DNA of 64,000 nucleotides. It comes from Fimbriimonadaceae bacterium. GTDB taxonomy: Bacteria > Armatimonadota > Fimbriimonadia > Fimbriimonadales > Fimbriimonadaceae. Under the pieces are notes generated by a model. It worked only from the letters and a program-made list of their open reading frames with translations. It ran no database searches and was not told the DNA's origin. Positions 44,245 to 51,862 of the stretch are shown piece after piece. Position 1 is the stretch's first letter; each line of letters starts with the position of its first letter. The translations under genes were made by a program, and so were the position numbers. The stretch covers positions 1 to 64,000 of the forward strand of contig JAIBBE010000083.1 in the NCBI GenBank assembly GCA_019694835.1, in the 5' to 3' direction.

Positions 44245-44849
44245 ATGGCAGACCAGGAGTTTTCAACGCGGGGGTTCTTGCCTCACTGGGACGTGCCCGG
44301 CGCGACTCAATTCCTCACTTGGCGATTGGCAGACTCTCTGCCTGCAGATGTTTACGCGCGTCTTGCTGATGAGCATCGGTCTCCAGAACTCCGGCCCAAA
44401 CTTTGGAAGCGCGTCAACGAATTCCTCGACGGCGGTGCGGGCGAATGCGTACTCCAGAACCCAGTAGCCGCCAACATCCTGGCCGACCGGCTCATTGCCG
44501 ATCACGGAACGCTCTATGTACTCACGCTTTTGTGATCATGCCGAACCATGTACACGTCGTGCTGACAATCGCCCCCGATATTCGGCTCGCACCGCTCATG
44601 AAGACCCTTAAAGGAGGCTCGTCTCTCTCCATCAATCGCGCAATGCGGCGAACGGGCCGCTTGTGGCAGCCCGATTACTTTGATCGACTCATTAGGTCAG
44701 ACGAGCACTTTCGTCGAACCGTCGAATATGTGCACGGGAATCCCGTAAAGGCTCGACTCGTGGTCGATCCTAAGTCCTACCCTTTCAGCACCGACCATCC
44801 GCGATTTGAAGGCGCTTTGCGCTGGGCGCGTCCTGGGGCGGCAGATTGA
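44245..44849 (+). pseudogene. REP-associated tyrosine transposase (RAYT/IS200-like), broken by a 1-bp frameshift
   Basis: The first frame (44245-44535) gives FLPHWDVPGATQFLTWRLAD, typical of RAYT N-termini. At about 44520-44530 the frame slips: the continuation is HAFVIMPNHVHVVLTIAP, carrying the catalytic H-x-H (HVH), then FRRTVEYVHGNPVKARLVVD with the nucleophilic Tyr region. A single missing base after CTCTATGTACT joins both parts into one 200-residue protein. So the gene is inactivated or mis-sequenced. RAYTs move or maintain REP elements, and two REP doublets flank this one in inverted orientation. Confidence 0.88.
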
Positions 44850-44918
44850 AGCCCCAGAACCCGGTTGTCTGAATCATCGTCCCAACGTCCTGAAGGCAGA
44901 ATTTCCGCATCCATGGAA

Positions 44919-44964
44919 GGACTGAAGTCCTGAGTCCAGAGGCGGACTAAAGTCCGCGCTCCGG
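44919..44964. repeat. REP-like doublet, right copy (inverted) flanking the RAYT
   Basis: GGACTGAAGTCCTGAGTCCA then GAGGCGGACTAAAGTCCGCG: the reverse complement of the left copy with a few mismatches. Confidence 0.9.
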
Positions 44965-44999
44965 TTACTCCGCGCTCCGGTTACTCCGCGCTCCGGCTA
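44955..44999. repeat. short tandem repeat ending at the khpB stop
   Basis: Three copies of CGCGCTCCGGTTACTC, the tail of the REP doublet. The last copy supplies the TAG stop of khpB (minus strand, 44997-44999). The array seems to have extended from the REP element up to the stop codon. Confidence 0.85.
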
Positions 45000-45872
45000 C
45001 TCCGACGGGGCAATCACGACGCGGCGGTTGGGCTCTTCGCCTTCGCTGTACGTCGACACACCGTCAAACTCCGAAATGGCCTTATGGACGACGCGTCGCT
45101 CGAAAGCGGGCAACGCATCGAGAACGGCTTCCTCGCCGCGCTCCCGGACCTGCTCCGCGATCTGGAGGGCCAGGTTGCAAAGGGCTTCCTCGCGACGGCG
45201 GCGGTAGTTTGCGCCATCGAGGGTGACGCGTACGCCGGATTCGAGCTGGCGCGCGGTAATGATGTTGAGCAAGTATTGGAAGGCGTTAAGGACTTCGCCA
45301 TGCTTGCCGACGAGGTAGGCCACGTCTTTGCCGTCGAGTTCCAGGTTCACGTAGCGGCCGTTGAGCCCGGTCGGCTTCACGCTCGCCTGAAGCTGGGCCA
45401 AGTCGAGAATCTCGTTGACGATGTCGGCAAGTTCCTCCGCGTCTTCTTGAGTCGCCACGACCTCTTCGCGGACTTCGCCCGCCTCTTCGTCTTCGGACTC
45501 TGCCTTGGCGGCGGCCTTCTTGGGTTCCGGCTTGGCCGATTTGGTGTCCTTGCGGCCGCGACCCTTCTCGGCTCGGGCCGGCTTTGTCGTTACCGGCTCT
45601 GGCTCCGGTTCTGGCTCGACTACGGCAGCCGGCACTTCGATCTTCTCGATCTTGGCGGGTTTCTCGGCTTTGGCTGCACGTCCTCCGCGGGCGGGCTTGG
45701 CCGCCGGTTCTGGCTTCAGCATCGCGCGGACGCGTACTGACCCCTTGCCAAATAGACCCTTCATCTCCTCGATCACCTCAGCCTCGACTCTCTCGACGTC
45801 GACACCGAATTTCTCGGCGGCGATGCGGGTTGCCTCGGCTAAGTTCTTTCCCTGTACTTCGATCGTCTCCAT
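44997..45872 (-). CDS. khpB: RNA-binding protein KhpB (Jag/SpoIIIJ-associated)
   Basis: A 291-residue protein with three parts: the Jag-N domain (TIEVQGKNLAEATRIAAEKF, residues 3-22); a long disordered linker rich in Ala, Lys, Pro and Glu (about 60-150); and a C-terminal KH domain (GKDVAYLVGKHGEVLNAFQY) plus R3H domain (RRRREEALCNLALQIAEQVR, ending EEPNRRVVIAPSE). KhpB binds RNA and is linked to cell division and envelope growth. The ATG at 45872 is chosen for its GAGGTGA site; a GTG at 45893 is possible. It follows yidC, as in many genomes. Confidence 0.93.
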   Translation of the reverse strand: METIEVQGKNLAEATRIAAEKFGVDVERVEAEVIEEMKGLFGKGSVRVRAMLKPEPAAKPARGGRAAKAEKPAKIEKIEVPAAVVEPEPEPEPVTTKPARAEKGRGRKDTKSAKPEPKKAAAKAESEDEEAGEVREEVVATQEDAEELADIVNEILDLAQLQASVKPTGLNGRYVNLELDGKDVAYLVGKHGEVLNAFQYLLNIITARQLESGVRVTLDGANYRRRREEALCNLALQIAEQVRERGEEAVLDALPAFERRVVHKAISEFDGVSTYSEGEEPNRRVVIAPSE

Positions 45873-45903
45873 ACTCACCTCAAACTGATTCACTTATTGT
45901 GCC

Positions 45904-47220
45904 CTACCCTTTCTTTTTCTTGGGTTTCTGGGTCTTGGGGGTCCCCGTCTTCTTAAAGAGTCCCTCGGCGTGTCCATTCGACGCCCCGTTCATGGGCATG
46001 CCCGGGAATACGGCTCCGTTCGGCGCATTGACCTTGACCAGCGGCTGCACCGGCATCCGGTAAGCCCTCAGCGACTGCAGCGTCGACAAGATGTTCGTGA
46101 AGATCCAGTAAAGCACGAATGCCGACGGCAGCGGCCAGAAGAACATCATCACCGTTACGAACACGGAAACACCAACACCCATCAACCGCTGCTGCTTGGC
46201 TTGGGTCGGGTCGGAAATCGGGCTCAGCATGGTGCTGATCACCATCGAGATGCCATAGATGACCAGCAGTGGGTAGTCCATCTCTCCGAGATTGGGTGCG
46301 GTCAAGCCATTGGTGCTGGCGGCAACGCTCGGGTTGATCCAGAGGAACACGCCGTTCCGGAACTCGAACCGGTAGTGGACCATGCACTGGTACACGAAGA
46401 GAAACAGCGGCATCTGCAGGAGTGCGGGGAAGCATCCGGCCATCGGGTTGATGCCATAGGTCTTGTAAAGCTCCATCGTCTTGATCTGGAGCTCGGACTG
46501 ATTGCCCTTGTATTTCTCCTTCAGCTCGTTGATCAGCGGCATCAGCTGCTGCATTTGCCGCGAGAACATGAGCTGCTTCTGGGTCAGGGGCCACACGATG
46601 GCTCTGACCACGATCGCGAGAAGGAGTGCGGCGAACGTGTAGCTGAAGGCAGGCTGCTTGCCCGTCAGATTCACCAAGAAGTCGATGATCGCGTAGCCGC
46701 GCGCCAAGCCAAACACCAAGTCTTTCCGATTCCGGCCATCGAGGTCTTCGATAATCTGCTGGTGGAGCTTTTCGGGAGTCGTGGTGGTTTCAGGAAACTG
46801 CTTATGCGGATCGAGTTTGAACTCGGTCTTCCAGATCGACTTAAACTCGCTCTGACGCGCCCGGCCGTGGATCGTCATGAAGGCGGTCGTTGCGCGTCCA
46901 ATATCGTCGCGCTGCTTGGCCGCCCTGAACTGGGTGTCGGCGGTTAAGATCAGCCCTTCGAAAATCTGCTTCTCGACCTGATCCGGCGACAGTTTCTTCG
47001 TCTCAGCCTCTTGGCGGACCTTAGCTTCGTACTTCGGAAGCTCTTGAGCGATGGAGATGTCCTTGATCTCGCGATGCATCTTGCGCATCGTCTCCAGGAT
47101 CTCGGCCGAGCTACGCGTCTCGTTGGGACGATCGCCCAAGAGGGCCTTGAAACCAAGGAATAGAACCAGCGCGATCAGCATCGTCTGGACGAGATTTCCT
47201 TTTGGTGAAGCTTTGCTCAT
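45904..47220 (-). CDS. yidC: membrane protein insertase YidC
   Basis: A 438-residue YidC. One N-terminal helix (LVQTMLIALVLFLGFKALLG) is followed by a periplasmic segment (about 35-190) and the conserved insertase core: AFSYTFAALLLAIVVRAIVW, the cytoplasmic helical hairpin SRQMQQLMPLINELKEKYKG, then YGINPMAGCFPALLQMPLFL. The Arg of the core groove is in VVRAIVWPL. The C-terminus is basic (TPKTQKPKKKKG), as expected for ribosome contact. The periplasmic domain is smaller than in E. coli. It inserts membrane proteins with or without SecYEG. Confidence 0.95.
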   Translation of the reverse strand: MSKASPKGNLVQTMLIALVLFLGFKALLGDRPNETRSSAEILETMRKMHREIKDISIAQELPKYEAKVRQEAETKKLSPDQVEKQIFEGLILTADTQFRAAKQRDDIGRATTAFMTIHGRARQSEFKSIWKTEFKLDPHKQFPETTTTPEKLHQQIIEDLDGRNRKDLVFGLARGYAIIDFLVNLTGKQPAFSYTFAALLLAIVVRAIVWPLTQKQLMFSRQMQQLMPLINELKEKYKGNQSELQIKTMELYKTYGINPMAGCFPALLQMPLFLFVYQCMVHYRFEFRNGVFLWINPSVAASTNGLTAPNLGEMDYPLLVIYGISMVISTMLSPISDPTQAKQQRLMGVGVSVFVTVMMFFWPLPSAFVLYWIFTNILSTLQSLRAYRMPVQPLVKVNAPNGAVFPGMPMNGASNGHAEGLFKKTGTPKTQKPKKKKG

Positions 47221-47224
47221 AAAT

Positions 47225-47434
47225 CTAGGGAACCGGGTCGTGTCCGCCGGGATGGAACGGATTGCAGCGACAAATTCGCTTCAATCCCATCCACGAACCC
47301 TTCATCAGCCCGTACTTTTCGATGGCGATTTTGGTGTACTGCGAACAGCTCGGAGTGAAGCGGCATGTCGGCGGCATCCATTTCGTCGACCTTTGGTATA
47401 CGTGGATCAAGGACACGCCGATTCGTTTTCCCAA
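47225..47434 (-). CDS. yidD: membrane protein insertion efficiency factor YidD
   Basis: A 69-residue protein with the YidD consensus: [20 protein letters not shown], then [20 protein letters not shown] and the cysteine-rich [15 protein letters not shown]. The TTG at 47434 ([10 protein letters not shown]) is chosen as start for family length; it overlaps the end of rnpA by 28 bp. It assists YidC-dependent insertion. Confidence 0.9.
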   Translation of the reverse strand: MGKRIGVSLIHVYQRSTKWMPPTCRFTPSCSQYTKIAIEKYGLMKGSWMGLKRICRCNPFHPGGHDPVP

Positions 47435-47724
47435 CGTAAGACGAGGTCGCTGATCAGCTTCTGGATCTCGGCCTGAATCTCCGCGAATGGGGCTTGTCGG
47501 GCCGCCGTCTTCACCGAGATCACGAGGTCGAACTTCGTGAGGTCCATGTTCGATGGATTCGCGGCTCGAATTCTGCGCTTCTGTCGATTTCGCCATGCGT
47601 GGCATCCGATCGCTTTGGCGGTGGCGATTCCGAGAAGGCCGTTTCCGGGGAGCAGGTGAACTCGACACCACGCTCCGTTGGCCCGGAGTCCGTCTTGGAA
47701 AAGCTGGTCGAAGCGTCGCTTGCT
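47407..47724 (-). CDS. rnpA: ribonuclease P protein component, start codon not evident
   Basis: The frame encodes [20 protein letters not shown], then [20 protein letters not shown] (the RNR signature of RnpA), and [20 protein letters not shown] to the end. This is the whole RNase P protein fold, with 106 codons shown here. The open frame extends upstream to 47841 through rpmH in another frame, but none of those codons is ATG, GTG, TTG, CTG or ATN. So the gene has no usable start in this sequence: a frameshift or sequencing error, or coupling to rpmH translation. It lies between rpmH and yidD as usual. Confidence 0.85.
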   Translation of the reverse strand, partial: SKRRFDQLFQDGLRANGAWCRVHLLPGNGLLGIATAKAIGCHAWRNRQKRRIRAANPSNMDLTKFDLVISVKTAARQAPFAEIQAEIQKLISDLVLRWENESACP

Positions 47725-47732
47725 CGGTCCGT

Positions 47733-47867
47733 TTACGGAGCCAGCCTTGCTCGGCCCTTGAGCTTTCGGCGCTTCAGAACGTTCTGACCATCGGTGGTCT
47801 TCATCCGGACTCGGAAGCCATGCGTGGTCTTTTTGTGGCGGTTATTGGGCTGGTAGGTTCGCTTCAT
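47733..47867 (-). CDS. rpmH: 50S ribosomal protein L34
   Basis: A 44-residue L34: [20 protein letters not shown] then [20 protein letters not shown] and RLAP, the highly conserved full length. It is first in the rpmH-rnpA-yidD-yidC-khpB cluster. The start ATG has a weak TTGGAAC-type upstream sequence. The rnpA reading frame overlaps most of this gene. Confidence 0.97.
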   Translation of the reverse strand: MKRTYQPNNRHKKTTHGFRVRMKTTDGQNVLKRRKLKGRARLAP

Positions 47868-47898
47868 TCAGTACTGTTCCAACAAGAGATGAGCCGAG

Positions 47899-47904
47899 AT
47901 TATA
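47899..47904 (-). promoter_or_regulatory. -10 element TATAAT upstream of rpmH
   Basis: TATAAT on the minus strand, about 31 nt before the rpmH ATG. No clear -35 hexamer is seen. It probably drives the ribosomal-protein/insertase cluster. Confidence 0.5.
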
Positions 47905-48018
47905 CCCGTCAGGCGGGTCCACCATGGCACCACCGGCGTCTCCGGAAAGGATGGGGACAAATCAGGCATCAAGCCGCTGGTGTCGCAATCATGCGACTCC
48001 GGTCATCGGATACGCAGA

Positions 48019-48024
48019 TACAAT
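48019..48024 (+). promoter_or_regulatory. -10 hexamer TACAAT, 5 nt before the start codon
   Basis: TACAAT precedes the ATG at 48030 by 5 nt, without a Shine-Dalgarno: leaderless-type promoter. Confidence 0.5.
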
Positions 48025-48029
48025 GAAGC

Positions 48030-48506
48030 ATGGTCGCTTTCGCTTTGCCCCTCGCACTCCTCCTCCAAGAGTCTCCCGTCCTGAAGCTGTCGTTCCTGCT
48101 CGGCGATTGGGAGTCGAAAGAAGTGACGAAGGGGCCGGACGGCAAGGACCTCGAGTTCACGCTGAAGGGCAAGAACCGCTGGATTCTCGACGGCACGACC
48201 TTGCGCATCGAAGAGTCCTTTGAGATTCCGGGAGTGGGAAAGTTCGAGAACCTGATCCTGATGACGTACGATGCCCGCGACAAGGTTTATCGTGCGTGGT
48301 GGTTCACAAATCGTGGCGCCAAGCCGGTCGAGTTCAGTGGCAAATTTTCCGAGGCGAACCTGGAACTCGTCGGGGAGCGCCTCAAAATAACCTACAAACC
48401 GACCGGCGACGGCACGTACGACGCGAAGCTCGAAGTACTTCGCGAGGGTAAGTGGGAAAGCCAAACGGCCGCCAAGTACCGCCGAACCGCCAAGATCTCG
48501 AACTAG
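48030..48506 (+). CDS. DUF1579-like protein
   Basis: A 158-residue protein. After a short hydrophobic start (residues 1-13), the pattern [40 protein letters not shown] and [20 protein letters not shown] follows the DUF1579 layout (L-x-G-x-W, WILDG, YD-x-x-x-x-Y). These proteins have a lipocalin-like beta barrel of unknown function. The 3' end overlaps the convergent sulfurtransferase by 4 bp. Confidence 0.75.
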   Translation: MVAFALPLALLLQESPVLKLSFLLGDWESKEVTKGPDGKDLEFTLKGKNRWILDGTTLRIEESFEIPGVGKFENLILMTYDARDKVYRAWWFTNRGAKPVEFSGKFSEANLELVGERLKITYKPTGDGTYDAKLEVLREGKWESQTAAKYRRTAKISN

Positions 48507-49375
48507 CAGTTGCCCGGACTTCGCTCAATGGGGACGCCGACCAGATTGCCCCATTCGGTCCAGCTTCCATCGTAGTTCCGCACGTGTCGGTAGCCGAGCA
48601 GGTAGCGCAACACGAACCACGTATGGCTGCTGCGCTCGCCGATGCGGCAATAGACGATGACGTCCTCTCCCTCGCGAATGCCCCCTTCGTCGGCGTACAG
48701 AGCGTGGAGCGAGGCGTAGTCCCGGAACGTTCCGTCCTCCTGAACGGCTAGCGACCACGGGATGTTCTTGGCACCCGGAATGTGGCCAGCGCGAAGGGCA
48801 CCTTCGTGGGCGTAGTCCGGAGGGCAGCACACGGCACCGCAGAATTCCTCGGGGCTCCGCACATCGATGAGTTTGAGGTGGCGGGCGACATGTTCGATCA
48901 CGTCGTTGCGCATCGCACGGTCGGTTCGGTCATTCCGCTGATGGGCGTGATAATCGGCTTCGTAGCACGGCAGGTCGGTGGCAAGGGGCCGCCCTTCGGC
49001 CTCCCATTTTGCCCGACCGCCATCCATGATGCGGATATCGTGATGGCCGAACAGGTGCAACACCCACAGCGCATGGGCCGCCCACCAGTTGTGCTTATCG
49101 CCATAGAGGACGACGGTGGTGTCGTTCGAAACGCCCATTCGGTTCATGAGCGCGGCGAACCCTTCTCTCTGCACGAAATCCCGGCGCACGGGATCATTGA
49201 GATCGCGGACCGAATCGAGTTCGACGGCTCCGGGAATATGCGATAGCGTATAGAGCATCGAGTCCTCGTTCGACTCCACGATCCTCACGCTGGAATCATC
49301 GAGGTGTTCGGCCACCCAATCGGTGCTGACCAAGACTTCCGGATGCACGTACCCTCGATCCGCTATCGAACTCAT
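48503..49375 (-). CDS. two-domain sulfurtransferase (rhodanese-like)
   Basis: A 290-residue tandem-rhodanese protein of the thiosulfate/3-mercaptopyruvate sulfurtransferase type. The inactive N-terminal domain has [20 protein letters not shown]; the C-terminal domain holds the active loop [20 protein letters not shown], in which the Cys is the persulfide carrier. The [10 protein letters not shown] loop is the form found in thiosulfate sulfurtransferases of the CysA type. It starts 9 bp after the upstream gene with a GGAGGAG site, so both are co-transcribed. Confidence 0.93.
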   Translation of the reverse strand: MSSIADRGYVHPEVLVSTDWVAEHLDDSSVRIVESNEDSMLYTLSHIPGAVELDSVRDLNDPVRRDFVQREGFAALMNRMGVSNDTTVVLYGDKHNWWAAHALWVLHLFGHHDIRIMDGGRAKWEAEGRPLATDLPCYEADYHAHQRNDRTDRAMRNDVIEHVARHLKLIDVRSPEEFCGAVCCPPDYAHEGALRAGHIPGAKNIPWSLAVQEDGTFRDYASLHALYADEGGIREGEDVIVYCRIGERSSHTWFVLRYLLGYRHVRNYDGSWTEWGNLVGVPIERSPGNC

Positions 49376-49384
49376 CGACTCCTC

Positions 49385-50404
49385 CTACTGTTCCGTCTGG
49401 CTCAGAATCCCCCTCATATCGGTTTCGACGGCAGCGCGCTCCTCGGGGTTCAGTTCCGCGAGCGTTTTCCACACGTGGCAGGTCAGCCGGTAGCCTGCTT
49501 TAGCCGCTTCGCGCTGATAGGTCGCCTGCGACTGGCGATAGCGATGAAGCGGATGAATTCCTCGGGCCGCCCAGCCGGCTCGATGTCCGACCCCTTGTTG
49601 CTCGACCCAATAGAGCATACGGGGAATGAGCACGAGCGGAACCTCGAACTTCCAGACCCAGTGCTGACGCCACTCGAAATCGGTGCCCTCGACGGGGAGG
49701 ATCGCGAGAGAGGTTTCGACGAGTTGGAAACTGTCGGTCATCGGCAGCTTCTTTGCCTCCGGAACCGCCTCGTCGGCGCATGCGTAGACGGCGACCTTCC
49801 AGGGACCCCACGGCGACTCCACTTTTTCCAAATCGCTGGTTCGCACGACCGGCAGCACCTTCTCGGCCTCCGTTGGCTGGCGCATGAAGATCGCCGCCGG
49901 TTTGCCTTCGCTGCTCGAAGGCAGAAGGAATTCGAAGGGCTTGAGGAACCAGTCCGCCCACGCATTGATCGGATAGGCCTTGACCATGTCGTCCATCAAG
50001 GGTTTGTACAGGTTGGCTTCGACGGCAAACGTCTCCTTGCCCCCCGGCTCATACTGTCGCCACTTGAGCACCGGCTCCTTGGCCCTCAGTTCGCCGTACA
50101 GAGGCAGCCCTTCAAAGAACGTCATGCCCTTTTCTGTCAGTTCTTCCACCGGTTCGGGGTCCCAGGTGAGCATGCGAAACGGGATTTCGTCGGTCGGCGC
50201 GAACTTCTCGGCCGCTTCATTGATGAGGGCGAGGGTGCGTCCCCGGTCCTGGTGCCACAGGGCGGGCGGAAGCGCACGGTACCGTATCACCTGGGTGCCA
50301 TCGGGCATCAACATGGGCTCGTTCGAACCCGAGAAGCCGAAGCCGATGTTGAGGTGCACCTGCAGAATGCCGGGCGCAGTGGGGGAAGCTTCCATGATGC
50401 TCAT
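49385..50404 (-). CDS. hypothetical protein
   Basis: A 339-residue cytosolic protein without a recognisable family. It is rich in Trp and Pro (ILQVHLNIGFGFSGSNEPML, EWRQHWVWKFEVPLVLIPRM) and ends in a helical EERAAVETDMRGILSQ segment. The ATG overlaps the tilS stop as ATGA, so it is translationally coupled to tilS and lies in the operon tilS-unknown-sulfurtransferase. That context hints at a role in sulfur or tRNA chemistry, but this is only association. Confidence 0.75.
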   Translation of the reverse strand: MSIMEASPTAPGILQVHLNIGFGFSGSNEPMLMPDGTQVIRYRALPPALWHQDRGRTLALINEAAEKFAPTDEIPFRMLTWDPEPVEELTEKGMTFFEGLPLYGELRAKEPVLKWRQYEPGGKETFAVEANLYKPLMDDMVKAYPINAWADWFLKPFEFLLPSSSEGKPAAIFMRQPTEAEKVLPVVRTSDLEKVESPWGPWKVAVYACADEAVPEAKKLPMTDSFQLVETSLAILPVEGTDFEWRQHWVWKFEVPLVLIPRMLYWVEQQGVGHRAGWAARGIHPLHRYRQSQATYQREAAKAGYRLTCHVWKTLAELNPEERAAVETDMRGILSQTEQ

Positions 50405-51828
50405 TGTACCGGCTGGGGGGATTCGGAGCCCGATTCGGACTCAAACCTCAGGTCCATGCGCCATGCCCGCGTGGTCGTGGTGCGAATCGCCGCGCGAGCG
50501 GCGAGCGGTCCGCCGGGAACCCAGATCGGACCGATGAGATCGCAGACGAGGGGCAGCCGTCGACGAGCGGCCAATGACAATCCCATTTCTTGGAGCACAT
50601 CGGAAATGAGCTTGGTGCCGTCCATGCCAAGGGGCTGAATGCGGTCTCCTTCGCCTGCGGGACGGACGTAAAGGGCGTTCGCGAGCGCGTCGGCGCCCAC
50701 TACCGCCGTCAGTTCGCCACGCACCTGCTCGTGGTCGATCGGAGGCCAGGGCTGAACCACGAGGCTCCATCCGGCGAGGTCGTCGGTGGTGGTGCCGGGA
50801 ACGAGCAGGGGTTCGCGAAAGCCGGGTTCTTCGGTGAGTCGCCGTAAATGGATCCGGTCGGGCGTCCATTCGACGACGACCTCGCCGCCTTCGGCGGTGA
50901 TCGATCCGCTGGTGCCTGCACGGAGCCCCTCGGCGACGAGTCCTACTTGCTCGGAGTCAAGGGCGGAGCCAAGGAAGCCTGTGGCGAGGCGCAGGCCGCG
51001 GCCAAAGAGGGCTTCGGGAAGCTGGGCAAAGGCACGGGGGTCAAGGGCAACTTCCAGATCGGCGGTAAGAGGACGCAGGCGTCCATTGAGCGGCTTCTCA
51101 CACGCTTCCAGCCCAGCCGCAGCGACCGCGTCGAGATAGCCGTTATCGGCTCGGGCGAGGTCGGCGAGCCTGGTGACCGCTTCGTCGAACCGGGGATTCA
51201 GCGTTCGCAGTTCGGGAACGACCCGATGACGAATTCGAGCCCGAGCGAAGTCGATGTCACTGTTGGCGGGATCGTCGTGGAACCAGAGGTTGTTTTCGAG
51301 GCAATAGGCCCGGGTTTCGGCGCGGGCGAACGGAAGCAGGGGCCTTACGAGGTTCTCCTGGACGGCGGCGATCCCGGCTAGCCCGGCAAGGCCCGAACCG
51401 CGCGTCAAATGCAGGAGGATGGTTTCGACATGGTCGTCGCGGGTATGGGCAGTGGCGATGTGGGTGCATCCGGTTTGGAGGGCGGTGAGGCGGAAGAACT
51501 CGTAGCGCGCGAGTCGGCCCGCTTCCTCTAGGCCCACCTTGCGGTCGCGGGCCAGGCGGGGGACATCAGAACGTCCGGAGGCAAACGGAATTCCGAGCGA
51601 TTCGGCAAACCCCGCGCACCGATGCGCTTCGTCGTCCGCCTCGAAACGCTGTCCATGATGGAGGTGGGCGGCAACCATGTTGAACCCAGCTTCAGCGAGC
51701 ATATGCAGCAAGCAAGTCGAGTCGGCGCCGCCGCTGTAGCCGACGAGGATACGTGAGCCAGAGGGAAAATAGTTACTGGCGATTAAATGGCGAAAAAATG
51801 TCGTATAAAGTGAAGAGGGGTTGGTCAT
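50401..51828 (-). CDS. tilS: tRNA(Ile)-lysidine synthase
   Basis: A 475-residue TilS, which converts the wobble C of tRNA-Ile(CAU) to lysidine using ATP. The PP-loop signature VGYSGGADSTCLLHML is at residues 29-44. The N-type ATPase domain (HLHHGQRFEADDEAHRC, IATAHTRDDHVETILLHLTR) is followed by the C-terminal tRNA-binding domains (PLGMDGTKLISDVLQEMGLS near 390-410). The gene diverges from mutL; the intergenic sequence carries facing -10 elements. Confidence 0.93.
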   Translation of the reverse strand: MTNPSSLYTTFFRHLIASNYFPSGSRILVGYSGGADSTCLLHMLAEAGFNMVAAHLHHGQRFEADDEAHRCAGFAESLGIPFASGRSDVPRLARDRKVGLEEAGRLARYEFFRLTALQTGCTHIATAHTRDDHVETILLHLTRGSGLAGLAGIAAVQENLVRPLLPFARAETRAYCLENNLWFHDDPANSDIDFARARIRHRVVPELRTLNPRFDEAVTRLADLARADNGYLDAVAAAGLEACEKPLNGRLRPLTADLEVALDPRAFAQLPEALFGRGLRLATGFLGSALDSEQVGLVAEGLRAGTSGSITAEGGEVVVEWTPDRIHLRRLTEEPGFREPLLVPGTTTDDLAGWSLVVQPWPPIDHEQVRGELTAVVGADALANALYVRPAGEGDRIQPLGMDGTKLISDVLQEMGLSLAARRRLPLVCDLIGPIWVPGGPLAARAAIRTTTTRAWRMDLRFESESGSESPQPVQ

Positions 51829-51845
51829 TTTGGGGGAAGGGAACG

Positions 51846-51857
51846 TCTAGTATAGTG
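51846..51857. promoter_or_regulatory. overlapping divergent -10 elements of mutL and tilS
   Basis: The sequence TCTAGTATAGTG reads TATAGT (51851-51856) toward mutL, 6 nt before its GTG, and TATACT on the opposite strand toward tilS, about 20 nt before its ATG. One short AT-rich patch probably serves both. Confidence 0.5.
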
Positions 51858-51862
51858 AAACC

